This document shows, piece by piece, positions 21,063 through 33,265 of a stretch of DNA of 64,000 nucleotides. The number at the start of each line of letters is the position of its first letter. The stretch's first letter is position 1. Location: the NCBI GenBank assembly GCA_037179335.1, contig JAKZHN010000002.1, positions 1,798,001 to 1,862,000 of the forward strand. The letters run 5' to 3'. The notes below the pieces were generated by a model that did not search any database, had not been told where the DNA came from, and saw only the letters and a list, made by a program, of their open reading frames with translations. Both the position numbers and the translations under genes were made by a program. Origin of the DNA: Cyclaneusma minus. Its lineage: Eukaryota; Ascomycota; Leotiomycetes; Marthamycetales; Marthamycetaceae.

Positions 21063-23240
21063 ATGGAAAACAGTGACATTGAGCTGCGCCGGAATGCAGT
21101 CCTGGAGGGCAACAGTCCCAAGGTCTCTGCGGGTAGGGGTTTCGCGAACCACGACGAAGCCATTTTGGCGAGATTTGGAAAGAAACAACAATTGAAGGTG
21201 AACACTTTTGCAGAAGATGCAGAAGGCACTTTCAGAACTGACTGACGATATTAGAGAGGGTTTGGCCTTCTACCTGTCATCGCCCTCACCAGTACTCTCA
21301 TGATCACATGGGAAGCTATTACAGCGTCAGTCCGATTCTTGATCCCAGAATTCACGGAAAGAAGAAACTGATTTCTTTCTGTCCTAGGACTCTCTACAAT
21401 GGACTTCTCAATGGTGGCCCAGCCGGCTTGGTCTATTCCTACATCTTTGTTTGGATTGGTGTTGGCTTCCAGACACTTGTCATGGCAGAGCTTGCCTCAA
21501 TGTAAGTGGACGACATTCTCACCCCAATTCTGGACTTTCCCTTGTTTCTGCTCCTGTTTGTGCACTTGCCAATTTCGCAAAAGTTATGCTTCTGACTTTC
21601 AATGGTTCATAAATGCTGATCAATTTCACTGGTAGGATTCCACTAGCTGGAGGTCCATTCAATTGGGTGGCCATTCTCTCTCCAGCATGGTGCCAGAAGT
21701 TCCTCAGCTATCTCGCAGGATGGCTCACGGTAATCGCATGGCAAGCCTTGGTCGCCGGAACTTGCTACGTCTCAGGAACCTTGATCCAAGGCATGCTGAT
21801 ACTGAACTACCCGACGTATGTCTACGAGACATGGCAAGGCACACTACTCTTCTATGCCGTACTCGCATTTGCGCTATTCGTCAACACTTACCTCGGACAA
21901 CGTCTCCCACAACTCGAGCCTGTGATGCTGATTGTCCACGTCTTTGGATATTTTGCGATCCTGATTCCGCTGGTCTATCTCTGTCCCAAACACCAATCCG
22001 CTGAGTACGTATTCACGACCTTCTACAATGGGGGCGGCTGGAGTACCCAAGGGTTGGCGTTAATGGTTGGATCTCTCACGGCGATGACTTCGATGCCAGG
22101 CGTTGACGCTGCGGATCATATAGCGGAGGAAATCAAAGATGCCCCTCGAGTGATTCCGCTCAGCATGCTGATCTCCAATGCTTTCGGTGGTGCGCTTGGC
22201 TTTTCGATGCTGATTGCAATTTTATTTTGCATGCCAGATGACATCAATCAGGTACTAAATGCGACAACATTCTACCCCTTTATGAGCATCTACAAGTATG
22301 CCGTGGGGTCGACTGGTGGCGCAACAGCGATGGTGAGTTCTAATTTCTTCTCGGCCGTGGCAAGAGAGCAGATTAGGTCCAACAGCATATTTGGATTGAC
22401 TTCAAGCTGATGAAAGCAGGCTTCAATCATCGTCGTAGCCCAGATATTCTCGACAGTAAGCCTTCTCGCAACAGCATCCCGCATGCTCTGGGCATTCGCC
22501 CGGGAGGATGGCCTGCCATTCTCCAAATACATCGCACGAGTAAGTTCTCCCAGGTCCGCCCACCCTCTCAACCAGGGTTTGTCTCTAACTGCGAACCCTT
22601 CAGGTCGATCCAAAGACCCAGCTACCCCTTTACGCCATCGGCGTAACTGCCGCCATAAACTTCTTACTGGCTCTGATCAACATGTGGGTATCTAGACAGC
22701 AGCTGAATTTCCTATATCTTGGGTCCTCCGAACACCTTGACTTCGGCCCTCGGCGACTCAAGGAGTCATGCGGGGCGTCTTCTTCCGTTTCATCTTTGCC
22801 CTTCATCCACCTTGCTCGATTCCCCAGAACACCCTTTTCAACACTCCTACTGACCTCTCCCCACCAGCGGCTCATCCGTCGGCTTCGGCGCCTTCCTCTC
22901 CCTTCTCGTCGCCGCCTACTACCTCTCCTTTGTTCTCTCAGCCACCGTCATGCTACACTATCGCCTCACCCACTCCCCCTCCAAAATCCGCTGGGGCTGG
23001 TTCCGTCTGGGCCGCTGGGGTGTGCCGGTGACCATCATTGCCATCGCCTACAGCATCATGGGCGCCTTCTTCAGCATGTTCCCAACGAAGCCCGATCCGA
23101 CTATCGAGCAGATGAACTATTGTGTTCTGGTGTTTGGAGGCGCTATCTTGTTTTCTATGGCTTTTTGGGTTTTCTGGGGAAGGAAGACTTATGTTGGTCC
23201 GAGGATTGAAATTGATATAGTGGAGGGGGAGAGTGAGTAG
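21063..23240 (+). CDS. APC-superfamily amino acid/GABA/choline permease
   Basis: Seven exons: 21063-21197, 21255-21325, 21388-21501, 21636-22332, 22420-22539, 22604-22683 and 22868-23240, giving 529 aa. Every junction is GT-AG and in frame. The soluble N-terminus (about 45 residues) leads into RGFGLLPVIALTSTLMITWE, the first helix of the fungal GABA/choline permease branch. Family signatures follow: NGGPAGLVYSYIFVWIGVG, AELASM(IPLAGGPFNWVA), the loop MPGVDAADHIAEEIKDAPRV, and FAREDGLPFSKYIARV. These are typical of Uga4/Hnm1-like transporters in the plasma or vacuolar membrane. Twelve helices are expected and length fits. The substrate cannot be assigned. Intron 6 (184 bp) is unusually long for this locus. 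A downstream methyltransferase gene is convergent, with 192 bp between stops. Confidence 0.9.
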
Positions 23241-23432
23241 ATTGGTGGGAAGTGGAGGAAGATAAATTGTTGTACCCGATGCACGCCGTGCTTTGTTCGT
23301 CTTTTCCGAGCCGGAATTGATTGCGGTGAAAGAAGATGAAGGGATTTGTAACTAAGACTGATATTAAGCTGGAGAGAAATATGAGTTTGTTCCTCTACTC
23401 GCACTCGCACGGTCTGACTCTTCATCGAATCA

Positions 23433-24365
23433 TCAGGGGTTCTCTGGCTTTCTCCCAAGCGTCACACAGAACAACTGATACTTCCCCTTCTCCTCCTCAA
23501 AGTCCTTCCTACTCTGCAGCTGCAACTTCTCAATCTCCTCTTCCTCATAACCCTCCACCAACTTAGGAATCATATGCCAATACAAGCCCCACTTATCCCC
23601 AATCATATGTTCCGTGACCTTCCAACTATCCGGATTCTCCTCATCCCGCCAGTACGGAATTTTGAAAGACAATTTCTTGACCTCGACAAAGCCCGCATTC
23701 TTCATATACTCCTCAATATGCAAGCCTGCATCCAAGTCTAACCCTTTACGCTTTCCACCTGCTCGAAGCTCCCGCAGCCATTCCCATTCATCGTGCGGAC
23801 TTACGTGCTCGTCTTCGTAGAACACATCTTCCACGAAATCGCCCATTTCTGCCCATGCCCCGGGCTTGAGAAGTTTGTAGACGTTGTTGACGTGGCTTTG
23901 CCAATCAGTCATACCGCAACACAGCAGTCTGGAGAAGTAATAGTCCACGGATTCGTATTGCAGGCGCTCATCTTGGCCGGCCAATTTTCTAAAATCGCCG
24001 CGTATGAATGACAGGTTCTGGGGATCTGTGGGCTCTGTGGGGACCGGGGAGAAATCGATGCCGTAGACTTCAGCGGATGGGAACGTGGAGGCAAGGTTTC
24101 GGGTCACGACGCCGGTTCCACAGCCGACGTCGAGGACTTTGGAGGGTGAGGTTACTGCGGTCGCATGGTGGACTCTACCATGTTGCATAGCGACGAAGGA
24201 TTCGTGTTGATCGAGGAGGCGGCCATGTTCGATAGGGCTGGAAAGTGCGTCAGTAGAGCTGTGTGACGGATGAAATTAGGGAACGTACTCGTTTGGGAGT
24301 ATATAGGCATTGTCGGTGTCGTGGAATTGTGGCTTGCGAGAATGTATCTCAGTAGATGTTGACAT
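23433..24365 (-). CDS. SAM-dependent methyltransferase, LaeA-like
   Basis: Two exons, 24365-24289 and 24237-23433, with a 51-bp intron (GTACGT...TTCCAG), giving 293 aa. The N-terminal segment NAYILPNDPIEHGRLLDQHE precedes the fold as in LaeA-type fungal proteins. Motif I is VLDVGCGTG at 60-68, followed by VYGIDFSPVP, with an acidic residue ending strand 2. RGDFRKL marks the third strand, and LLKPGAWAEMGDF is the usual post-motif strand. Class I methyltransferase fold, substrate unknown. LaeA relatives regulate secondary metabolism or methylate small metabolites. No biosynthetic cluster is adjacent. The start codon fits the conserved N-terminal extension. Confidence 0.88.
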
Positions 24366-25452
24366 TTTCTCTTTGCTCCTTTGTTTCTTTTGATTTTGAA
24401 CGGTTGAGCGAGGTGATGATGGAGTATTGAGTATGGAGACTTCTGTTGCTTTAGTGCTCTGAGTCTTGTATCTTCTTGCTGGATGAGGGGTTCATGCAGC
24501 TTGAATCCGGCAGATGCACAAGGGACAAACGATGCCAGATCCTGCAGTCATGTCGGAGGAAATAGCCTAGGGATCTCGGATCGCCGACTGCATGTGATGA
24601 GGTGCTGATATCTTGCGGATATCTTCATTCAGGGGTACTTTTTGTGTAACGTGGGCTAACTCCCCACCAACCCCGCACGGCGACGACATCTCATCACATT
24701 TCTTCTCCGCTTCCATATCTCCCACCTATGAACGCCTTTTGCGATAGAAGGGACGATGGAGGATGGAGAGGGTATGTTCTTCCGCTGCTCTCTGAGATAT
24801 ACTCAAGTTCGACGTCGGCTCTTTGACTCTTTGACTGAAGAAGGCAGAACTTGAGCCCATGCCACCCGGAATCTACCTGTGAAACTCGACCCCAAATCTT
24901 ACTTCCAGTAGAGAGACTTTGATCAAAACTCCCTGGACAGTTGGCTAAGCGTTCAACAATTTCATTTGTTTCACTATTCTCACATGGGAGTGGAGTGCAT
25001 CGATCTCCAAATATTAAAGCAGCCCCGTCAAGCTCGTATGATTTACGGCAGATCATAGATCATATGGGCTACATGGGACTGGAGTTTTCTGGCGAGGACA
25101 GTCACAGTTAATCAGGTCAGTAAACAGCAGTTGGTGAGTTTATTGGATTTTTCTAATCTTTTTTGCGTGCTCCATTAGGAGTTTTCAATCCAGGGAAACC
25201 ACTTGGGCAAAACCTGGATTCACGCTTTTGCCTTAGCACCCCATTCGGTCATCTATTGCCAACGGCCACGAGGGCCGCCCAAGAATGCTCCATTTGTCCA
25301 ATGGAAGCAGTCGATGCCGTGGAGGGAAGGACTTTCAAGAAACCGCACCCAATGAAAGACAAAAGAAAGGACTCTAACGTAATGGCATCTATCAGTGATC
25401 CTCGCGCCCCCTGATCACATCGCTCGATGTATGGTGTCATAGTGAAGATACC
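24366..25452. other. Intergenic region
   Basis: This holds the promoter of the methyltransferase and the 3' flank of the family gene ending at 25453. The minus-strand frame at 24694-25056 and the plus-strand frame at 25163-25414 show no domain or codon bias. Nothing repetitive was seen. Confidence 0.4.
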
Positions 25453-26996
25453 TTAGTTGGCATCTTCTTCGACAAACCGGTATGTGAACCAAGAACCGTC
25501 AGGCAGCTGGACCTGTTCCTCCACGCGACGTCTTCGAATTGCTGGCTTTGCCCTTTGGGTATCACCTTGGTGGGAGGAAGCGGAGTGAAACGAGCCATCT
25601 AAGGACTCCTCGGCGTCGGAGTCAAAATCATCAAGCCACTCGCCAGGCATGTGTCGTGTAGCGGGAGGCTGGTCAATGACAGGAGTCGGCAGCACATATG
25701 GCAGAGGCTGGTCTTCGGCATTGAGGATGCTCATCGCAGATCGACCACTCTGGTCCATTCTCTCATCGCGGTGTCCAGACTGAGCGGGGATCGGGGCGGG
25801 ACGTGCGTTGCGGTCGACTGCGTCTCTGTTACTGCTGCGACGTTCCGATCTGGCTGGCACAGGCGCAGAGCGTGAATCGCTACCCATGGCCGTGCCCTCT
25901 GCAAAATGAACGCGCCTAGAGTCAGACTTCTTGTTCTCGCTGACGCTTAGTCCACCCATCTGTTGCTCGATGCTGGGGTATGGGCCATTCAGCTGAGGCC
26001 AGTATGGCTTCCAATGTGTCTCTCCCCGGGATTCCATCTCAGCGAGCCTCTTTGCGCGTGGTGAGCGCGGCTCGTCAGCTGCAGGCGTGGGCGACTTCGG
26101 AGTTGACTGGTTGCTCGACTTCGTGGCTGCCGAAGCTGCTCCAGTTTGCTTCGAGCTCGATGCGGTGGGTCTCGTCCTTGGCGGGGTAGATGGTTCGCGA
26201 GGGGTGCGCTCTCTGGTCCTTGGAGGCGTATATGGCTCGCGAGCAGGGCGTTCTCTGGTAGTGGTGGACCTGGTAGGCGTGGCGCGCGAGGAAGGGGGGG
26301 CAGGGGTGACGGGACGAAGGCGATCAGTCTCGCGCCTGGAGGATTGATCGCGACCACCAGAACCTTGCTGCTGTTCCATGGTACGAGCCATCGCTTGCTC
26401 GTCCTCGCGAAGTCCGCGTTGCATATCCTCGGCTAACGCACGCGAAGCTGTCAGAAAGTTAGACCATGCCCATCTCGAGTCATTATAGAGGGTCTCCACA
26501 TACCACCGGACCTTTGCTGCCTTCCAGTATTCCAATCATCGATGGATCTCCACATGCGCAGAAGCTCGTCTTCAAGGACAGGCCTCGACTCAGGAATGTT
26601 TCCAAAACCTAGACTGCCCTGGAGGATGAGGGTGGCGAGAGTTCCATGGACCCAAGTACGCGCCCAAGAATCCCGCTCTGCCTGGTAAGCGCTGCAAAGC
26701 TCCAGAGCAATAAGCTCTGGGTGCAAGCCATTGGCGGTCTGGCGGCGAAGGAATACGCATCTCGAATCACAGGGATCACGTCCACATCGGTGGGGGTCAA
26801 GCTCGACGATGGGACGGACAAGGTTGCGCACTAAGACCTGCAATCAGCGTTGCACTGTGGGGCGAAGACACATGGACTTACTGTTGAACCCGAGGGACGT
26901 GGAGTCAAACATGCTGCGCGGCAGGATGTTGGGAGGAGATCTTGCCCGCTTGTCGTATCCACGACGTCCCACACCGCGATGGTGAGCGCGTCCCAT
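25453..26996 (-). CDS. Paralogous family protein A (H-x-C-x4-C-D-x-R-C family), 478 aa
   Basis: Three exons: 26996-26882, 26830-26504 and 26447-25453. Both introns are short and phase 1. I do not recognise the family, but two more copies occur at 48388-49617 and 51848-53482. Shared features in order: SMFDSTSLGFN before intron 1; H52-x-C54-x4-C59-D60-x-R62-C63-x-F65, a possible zinc ligand set; then RRQ, LHPE at 74-77, IALELCSAYQAERDSWAR and a helical region ending QQRSG at intron 2. Exon 3 is a low-complexity Arg/Pro/Ser/Thr tail with TPPRTRERTPREP-type repeats. It ends with EEQVQLPDGSWFTYRFV, which copy D shares. The intron 1 acceptor (CTTAG) was chosen because the nearer GCAG would break the frame. 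The ATG lies only 114 bp from the target duplication of the 19.7-kb insertion, so the distal promoter has been displaced. Confidence 0.8.
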
Positions 26997-27110
26997 GTTG
27001 ATTCAAGTGACCGTTGACTGCTGGGGGGAAGGATGCGATGAGTCGATGGAATCTGGGAAGAGGAGTATGCGCAGATGGTATGTTGAGAGTTCGGAGAAGG
27101 ATTAGAAGGA

Positions 27111-27118
27111 GGTTTGTC
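27111..27118. repeat. 8-bp target-site duplication, left copy
   Basis: ggtttgtc directly abuts the left terminus CAGTG; the identical octamer abuts the right terminus at 46856-46863. Eight base pairs is the duplication length made by hAT transposases. Confidence 0.9.
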
Positions 27119-27137
27119 CAGTGTTTCCGATAGTCCG
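27119..27137 (+). repeat. Left terminal inverted repeat of the hAT-type element
   Basis: CAGTGTTTCCGATAGTCCG, perfect complement of 46837-46855. Confidence 0.92.
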
Positions 27138-27156
27138 TCGACCGATTTTTTTTTGG

Positions 27157-27172
27157 ACCGTACTGATACGGT
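27157..27172. repeat. Left subterminal palindrome
   Basis: ACCGTA-ctga-TACGGT, 38 bp from the left tip; its counterpart is at 46800-46815. Possible transposase binding site. Confidence 0.75.
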
Positions 27173-27411
27173 TTGCCCTTTTAGGAAATAGTCCAGACCG
27201 AAGAAATATAGTTTGAGCTCCAAATTTTCGGTTTCAAACCGTGGTAAAATGGTAAAACCGTGGTTTAAATTATTTTGCCAAGGCTTGGCGGGCACGGACC
27301 GTCACACAAAGCTATTTAATTAATAGTAATTCTAATTTTAAGTATTTTTTAATATAATTAGCGTAATAGTATTTATATATGGTCTAAATCCTCACATGCG
27401 GAAAAAGAGAA

Positions 27412-28005
27412 AATGGTAATTAAAAATCAGTGTATTGCAAGGCACAGCTAGCAAAACTGGCTATTTTAGCGCTAAAAAGACTTTTAAGCAAAGCCTATAT
27501 AGCTGGCGGTATATAACCGCTGTTTTAAACAGCGGCTTTTAAGCTGAAATAGCTAGCTTAATCGGCTAAAGCTATATAATTAAATTAGAATTATATAGGG
27601 CGGAAAAAAGAAAACTTAAAAGCTATAGCTAATTGCGATTTTTATTTTAAAATTATAAGAATTTTAAACTGGCATTGCAGAACTTTTTTATAATTTAATA
27701 AAATTGCGGCTTTATATTGCTAGCTATATTAATTAAATAAATTTTTAATTAATAATAGCTAGTTTTATTAAATTATATGATGGATTAGCTGGCTTTTTTA
27801 TTATATATTAATATTATATATAATTTAAATAATTATACGCAAAAAAAAGAAAATTTAATTAAAATTTAATATATTGCAAAGTATAGCTAGCAAAATTGGC
27901 TATTTTAATATTAAAAAGGCTTTTAAATAAAACCTATATAGCTGGCAATATATAACCGTTATTTTGGATAGCGGCTTTTAAATTAAAATAGCTAATTTAA
28001 CCGGC
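27412..28005 (+). repeat. Direct duplication (27412-27570 and 27846-28005)
   Basis: Both copies share landmarks in order: tattgcaa-g-a-agctagcaaaa, ggctattttag/ata, aaaagg/acttttaa, cctatatagctggc, tatataaccg, agcggctttta, aaatagct. Spacing is 434 bp. The second copy is more AT-decayed. It may be a partial duplication of an LTR-like end. Confidence 0.75.
27614..27820 (+). repeat. Long direct repeat, left copy (LTR-like)
   Basis: Same orientation and landmarks as 46200-46409: ttaaaagctatag, taattgc, tttaaa, ttttaaa, gcattgca, aaaattgcgg, ccgctagctat-like, and agctg/gcc near the end. The two copies are 18.6 kb apart, just inside the hAT-type termini, consistent with the LTRs of an outer nested retroelement. 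Confidence 0.7.
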
Positions 28006-28020
28006 TAGATTTAAGCGAAG

Positions 28021-29876
28021 TATTAAAAATTGTATTTAAAAGGAAAAAAGGAATTAATTGGTTTTTTTTTTTTTAAAAAAAACAAAAAGCGATTTATAAA
28101 AAAGCAAAGGCTTAATTAAAATTTAAAATTTAAATTATATTTGCAATAGGGCTTTATTATATTGGAATTTTAGCGGCCAATATATTGAATTTTAAATTTT
28201 GGTATTTTCATATTAGCCATATAAAAAACGGTTTTTTTATAAATATTATAGCTAATAATTGTTTTAATTAAAAATGCCAAAAAAGCGAAAATAGCTCCGG
28301 ATTATAAAAATATAATAGTTATAATTATAAATTTCAATTAATATATATATATAAAACTAGAAATTAAATAAAAAAATAATGCAAAATATAATAACCGGGT
28401 ATATTTTAATGCTAGTTATTGCAAAAATTATACTAATTTTTTAATATTGCTTACTAGCTTTGCTATTAAAAAAACTAAAAGAATATATTTATTATTATTA
28501 AAAAATACTATATATTAGCGCTGTATTTTTTTTAATCGTTAGCGAAAAATCGCTTTTTAATTATTAGCTTATTAATTTTGAATATTTTTATTTATTTTAT
28601 TTTTAATATATTATTATTTATAAAATTATTAAGCTAAAATAATATAAATAAAATTAAAAAGCTAACTACTATTAGCGCAAAATCAATCATATTTTAAAGC
28701 ATATTAAAGTTTAAACCAAAAGCTTTATTTTTCTCCCAATTGCTTTATAAATAGCGGGCTTTTTATATTGCGAATTTAATTTTTTTTTAAAAGCAAATAA
28801 TATAAATATGCTTAATTGCAAAAATAGGAATTTAAAAAAAAACCAAAAAAATCATTTCCTTATTTAAAGCCGCTTATTTTATAAAAGCAAATTTATTTCA
28901 TAAATATCCTAAAATTAATTGGGTAAGCTTTATAGCTTTTTATAATATAAAAGCATTTTCAAAAGCGCTAATAGCTTTAATATCTTTTAAAGGTATTAAT
29001 AATTAGATTATAAAAAGAAATAAGCGCAAAAGCTTATAAAAATAACATTTTTCCATTATATTAATAATTGCCGGTAATTATATAAATTTGCTAATTAAGG
29101 CATTAATTAATAATAGCTTTATAATTAAATTTTAATAAAATATTTGCTAAGATATTAAAAATATTAGCTAAATAAATTAATTTTAATTTAATATTTAAAA
29201 AGCTTATTAAAATTAGCAATTAGCGTAATATTAAATATTAAATGGCATTTTTAAAATATATTTCGATAAATTATATTACGCTATAAAATTATTTGTATAA
29301 ATAATAATAATAATTTTTCGCCAATTAGCGCTTTATATTTAAAATGTTATTAAGATTGCTTAAATTTTAAAAATATTAATGTTTAGCAATTTTTTTTAAA
29401 TTGCAAAAGCAATACAAAAATTGCAAAAATATATAAAATTATTTATTTTTTATTTTTTTAGCGGTATTTAAAAAGAAAAAGCGCCAAAGCTAATGCTAAA
29501 AGCATTGCTAAAAAATTAATCCGTGCCCGTTTTTTATTATTAAAAAATTTAATATTATTAAGTTTTAAAAATAGCTTTGATTATTATAATAAATTGTTTT
29601 TAATATTGTTTAATATATAATAGCAAATACTGGCCGGTTTTGTATTTGGAAAAAATACAATAAATAATTATAATTTCTTATAATAGAAATAGCTAATATT
29701 AAAAGCAAATATACAAAAAAAGATTCCTTGCTAAAAAATTTATATTATATTATAGAATAAATGTTTTGGCTATAATAGCAAAAATAATTTCCAGTATTTA
29801 ATATTATTTTAATAAAGGGATTAAAAATATTATAATTATAATATTATATTTATATATACAAAAGCAGAATCTTCTT
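28021..29876. other. AT-rich degraded sequence without readable gene
   Basis: Strongly AT-biased with frequent stops in all frames; nothing identifiable beyond the GpC-enriched cytosine pattern. Confidence 0.7.
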
Positions 29877-30190
29877 TTACAAACCGACGGCCTTTGGCCG
29901 ATTAAGCGCTATTGCATTTGATTTAGCTTTTTCTTCTAATTTTATTAATGGTGGTTATCTAATAGTGGCAATAAATTTAACCCCGTCGTTGCCATTGGCA
30001 ATCCCGTTATGGATTTGAAAAAGGGCTGGAAAAATACCAGAACCGCTAACGGCAGCCCTAAGCCTTTTTAACCGGCCAAAAAAATTTAGCGCATTTTTAA
30101 TTAGTTTTTTCGATTTTAATAATGGATATTTAATAATAATAGTGGCCTTGGCTATGCTATTATTAATGCCCGCTAAAAAGCCAAAAAACC
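29877..30190 (-). pseudogene. Readable coding remnant in a less-decayed island, family unknown
   Basis: On the minus strand about 100 codons can be read with a single internal stop (TAA, explainable as a decayed CAA), ending in a TAA at 29877. The sequence includes INNSIAKATIIIKYPLLKS, SGSGIFPALFQIHNGIANG and LIKLEEKAKSNAIALNRPK. GC is higher than in the surroundings. I do not recognise the family; it is probably a transposon-encoded protein. Its preservation may mean later insertion or local escape from mutation. Confidence 0.45.
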
Positions 30191-30767
30191 GCTAATATAT
30201 TGCTACCAATTTTTTAAGGCTTTATAAAAAAGTTTACCTTTTAATAGAATTAAAATGCCGTTTTTAATTATTATAGCTATAGCAAATACCATTTAAATAA
30301 TTTTTAGCGGTTTTCCGGCCCTTAAATTATACTGTCATTAATAATATTATATTTTATATTGCAAAATTTGTAAAACTTTTGCAAGCCATAATATTATTAT
30401 ACCGCAATACCAATATAGCCAGCCTTAGCCAGCCAAAGGCCGGAAATAGCCCAAAACTCAAATTAATAAGCATACTTTATTTTTTTTATATTTTTATTAT
30501 ATATTTTTTTACCGTTGCCAACAACTACCAATAGTATACCAATTTCAGCCCGCCAAAAATCCGGATTCCCTATACCGGTTAATAATTAATATACGCCGAA
30601 ATTTCCCTTTTATAGGCCTCCTTTTTTCCAATACCCTTTTTTAGCCGGCTTTCGCCAAATAGCCGGCATATATTCGTTAAAAGCCTAAAATTTAAATTAC
30701 CAAATTAAATAATATACGCCAAATCGAATACCATTTTTACAAATTCTTTATAATTTTTTTTTAAGAA

Positions 30768-30990
30768 TCCCGCCAACCTTTGCCATTTAGCCGATATTTT
30801 GCGCATATATATACCACCCTTGCTTATAACGGCCCTATACCCAAAAAATAATTATAATTAGGCTCCAGCCCTAATTTGGCGGACCTTTATTTACGGCATT
30901 AGAAATTATAACCCTAATATTTCCGCCTTTTCTTTTTTTTTATAGGCTGGGCTATTTTTGGGGCATTAAATGCAAAGCAAATAGCGAATA
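30768..30990 (+). pseudogene. Second readable coding remnant, family unknown
   Basis: A plus-strand frame is open apart from one internal TAG and reads ANLCHLADILRIYIPPLLIT, then APALIWRTFIYGIRNYNP and RLGYFWGIKCKANSE before the next stop. Aromatic-rich and basic, with Asn where Asp is likely ancestral. Not recognised; gag-like or transposase-associated are both possible. Confidence 0.4.
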
Positions 30991-30999
30991 AAAACCCCC

Positions 31000-33075
31000 G
31001 ATTTATTTTAAATATATTGAATAATTGGCTAAGCTTTAAAACAATATTGGACTTGCCTGGAAAATTATAGCCTCCCCCAATTTTAAATATTATAATTTTT
31101 TTTTAAAATAGTTTTGCTGGGCTAGCATAAAAAAGATTTAGCTATAAAAAAAGGTAATAAATTTAATTTAGCTAAGGCCCAGCAGTATTTTTATTCCGAT
31201 ATATTTTATTTGGATAAGGCTTTGGAATTTATACCGGTAATTATTTTTTTAAAACAATGGCAGCTATTGGCTTAAGGCTTAATAATAATTTTCGGTATCC
31301 CGTTTAAATAAAAGCTTTTGGCATTTAATAAAATCCCGAGCATTGCTTAATATTGCAAAGAAAATTAACCAGGAATCGGATTTGAAGCTATAAATAAAAA
31401 AAGCTGAAAATGGAAAATAAAAAAATGCTGGATTTAAGCTGGATTTTTAGAAAAGGATTTAAACAAATAAAAAAGCTAATTTAAAAAAATAATATAAATA
31501 TAAATGCCTGGCAATTTTCCGAATTTCCAAATCAATTATTATAGCAATTGGCAATAGCAGGAATTATAAAGGTATGGTATTAAAAATTAATTGGCCCGTA
31601 ATTTATTTACAGCCAAAAACCCCCGCTAGTTTTATAAAAAAAGGTCAGAATAATTTAGTCCAAAAAAAGATTAAAGGTCCGGACTTTGTCCTGATTTTTT
31701 TATGGTTTTAGCCCTGCTTGACATATTACCTTAGTTACCATTGCATGGCTTTAATTGCTAAATAGTAATTAAAATTAATAAATAATAAATAAATAAATTA
31801 TAATATTAATTATTAATTTCAAAATTTTAATTATAAGTTTTTTAATATTATTTTTTAATATTTTATTGGAGTTTTAGCGCTATATAAAATATAGTATAGC
31901 CTTTTTTCCATTAAAATAATTAAAAGAAAAAATAGAAAAAAAATATTAAAATATTATTATTTAGATCATAAAAAGCAATAAGGCTAAGCAGCTATAATTT
32001 AAAAATTTATTTCCAAGTTTTTGCAAACAAATTAAAAATAAATAAAGCGGTGGCAAAGCTAAAAAAAAGTATTTTAATGTATATATATATATATATATTT
32101 TATATAAAGCTAAAAAGTTATTAATAAAAAAAAGCTATAAAAGTTATGCAAAAGGCATTTTTTATATTTCATTTAAATAATATATAATTATATTCTGCTT
32201 TAATTGTTATTTTTAAATTTTTTTAAAAAACAATTTTAAAAAAAAGTAAATTGGTTTTTAGCCATTTATATTTTACAATTTTTTAAATGCTAAACCTAAT
32301 AAAGAAAATATAAAAGGAAATTAATCCGGCGATATTTTTTTAATTTGGCTTAAAATTAAATTATTTTGGATTTTTTTATTAAATATTTTAAACACTAATA
32401 TAGCTAAATAAAGATTTTTAGCAAGGCTATATTGCTTAGGGCTATTATATCCGAAAAAAGCTTTGTATTTAAATATATTTTATAAAAAAAAGAAAGATTT
32501 CTAAAATATAAGCATAGTAAATAATATTAAATTAGGAAATAAAATAAAAAGGGAAAAAATTTAAATAGCTAAATTAAAATATATACATATAGATATTTCT
32601 TTTCTTAAAAAAAAGCTGCTAATAATATAGATATAAATTTATTAATTAATAGTAATAGCAATATAAAAAAGTTAGCTAATAATAATATAATAATATTATT
32701 TACTAGCCAAAATAACGGAAGATTAATTGGTAGCAAGTATTTAATAATATTGATTGGCGGCAATATTTGGATATTTAATAATATTAAAAAGCTATTGGCT
32801 AGCGGGAAAGGAAAAAGGCGTATAAAGGCTTTATACCGGTAATATATTGGCGAATGTTATTAGCAATACCGGTGCATTAATAGCTTTATATTTTGGGCTT
32901 TTTTTAAAAAACAATTATTGGATATATTTTATTATAAATTGAATATTTGTATTTATATTTATAGCGATTATAATTGCAATTGCCATTATTATATTTATAA
33001 TAAACGAATAATTTTATATTGCGGTTTTTGCTATTGGGTTTAAAATTAAAAAAGTTTTTTATTTTAATATGCCTA
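31000..33075. other. AT-rich degraded sequence
   Basis: No readable gene. A short segment at 31655-31720 with tttagtccaaaaaa and ggtccggactttgtcc faintly resembles the hAT subterminal region, possibly a further element end, but no clear terminus was found. Confidence 0.5.
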
Positions 33076-33265
33076 ATTATTGCGACCTTTTTTACAAGTG
33101 GTAGCTCAAGGGTAAAGGTGCCTTAGGCACCGGTCTTGGCGCGTGGGTACAGCTTTATCTCCACATCTATTATCGGACTTTAATTTTATACAATTAATTA
33201 TATTATTACTATTATTACCTATTATTGCGTACGCATTATAAATTCCCAATAATCCCAATACTAAT
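33076..33265 (+). repeat. Direct repeat, left copy, with tRNA-like head (LTR- or SINE-like)
   Basis: About 190 bp homologous, in the same orientation, to 45107-45295. The 5' part contains TAGCTCAAGGG, a perfect Pol III A-box match (TRGYNNARNNG), followed by the near-palindrome ggtgccttaggcacc. A B-box is not seen. The left copy keeps its GC in the first half, the right copy in the second half. Confidence 0.7.

Noticed and set aside
24694..25056. 120-codon minus-strand open frame
   Set aside because: No domain and no supporting splice structure; probably intergenic.
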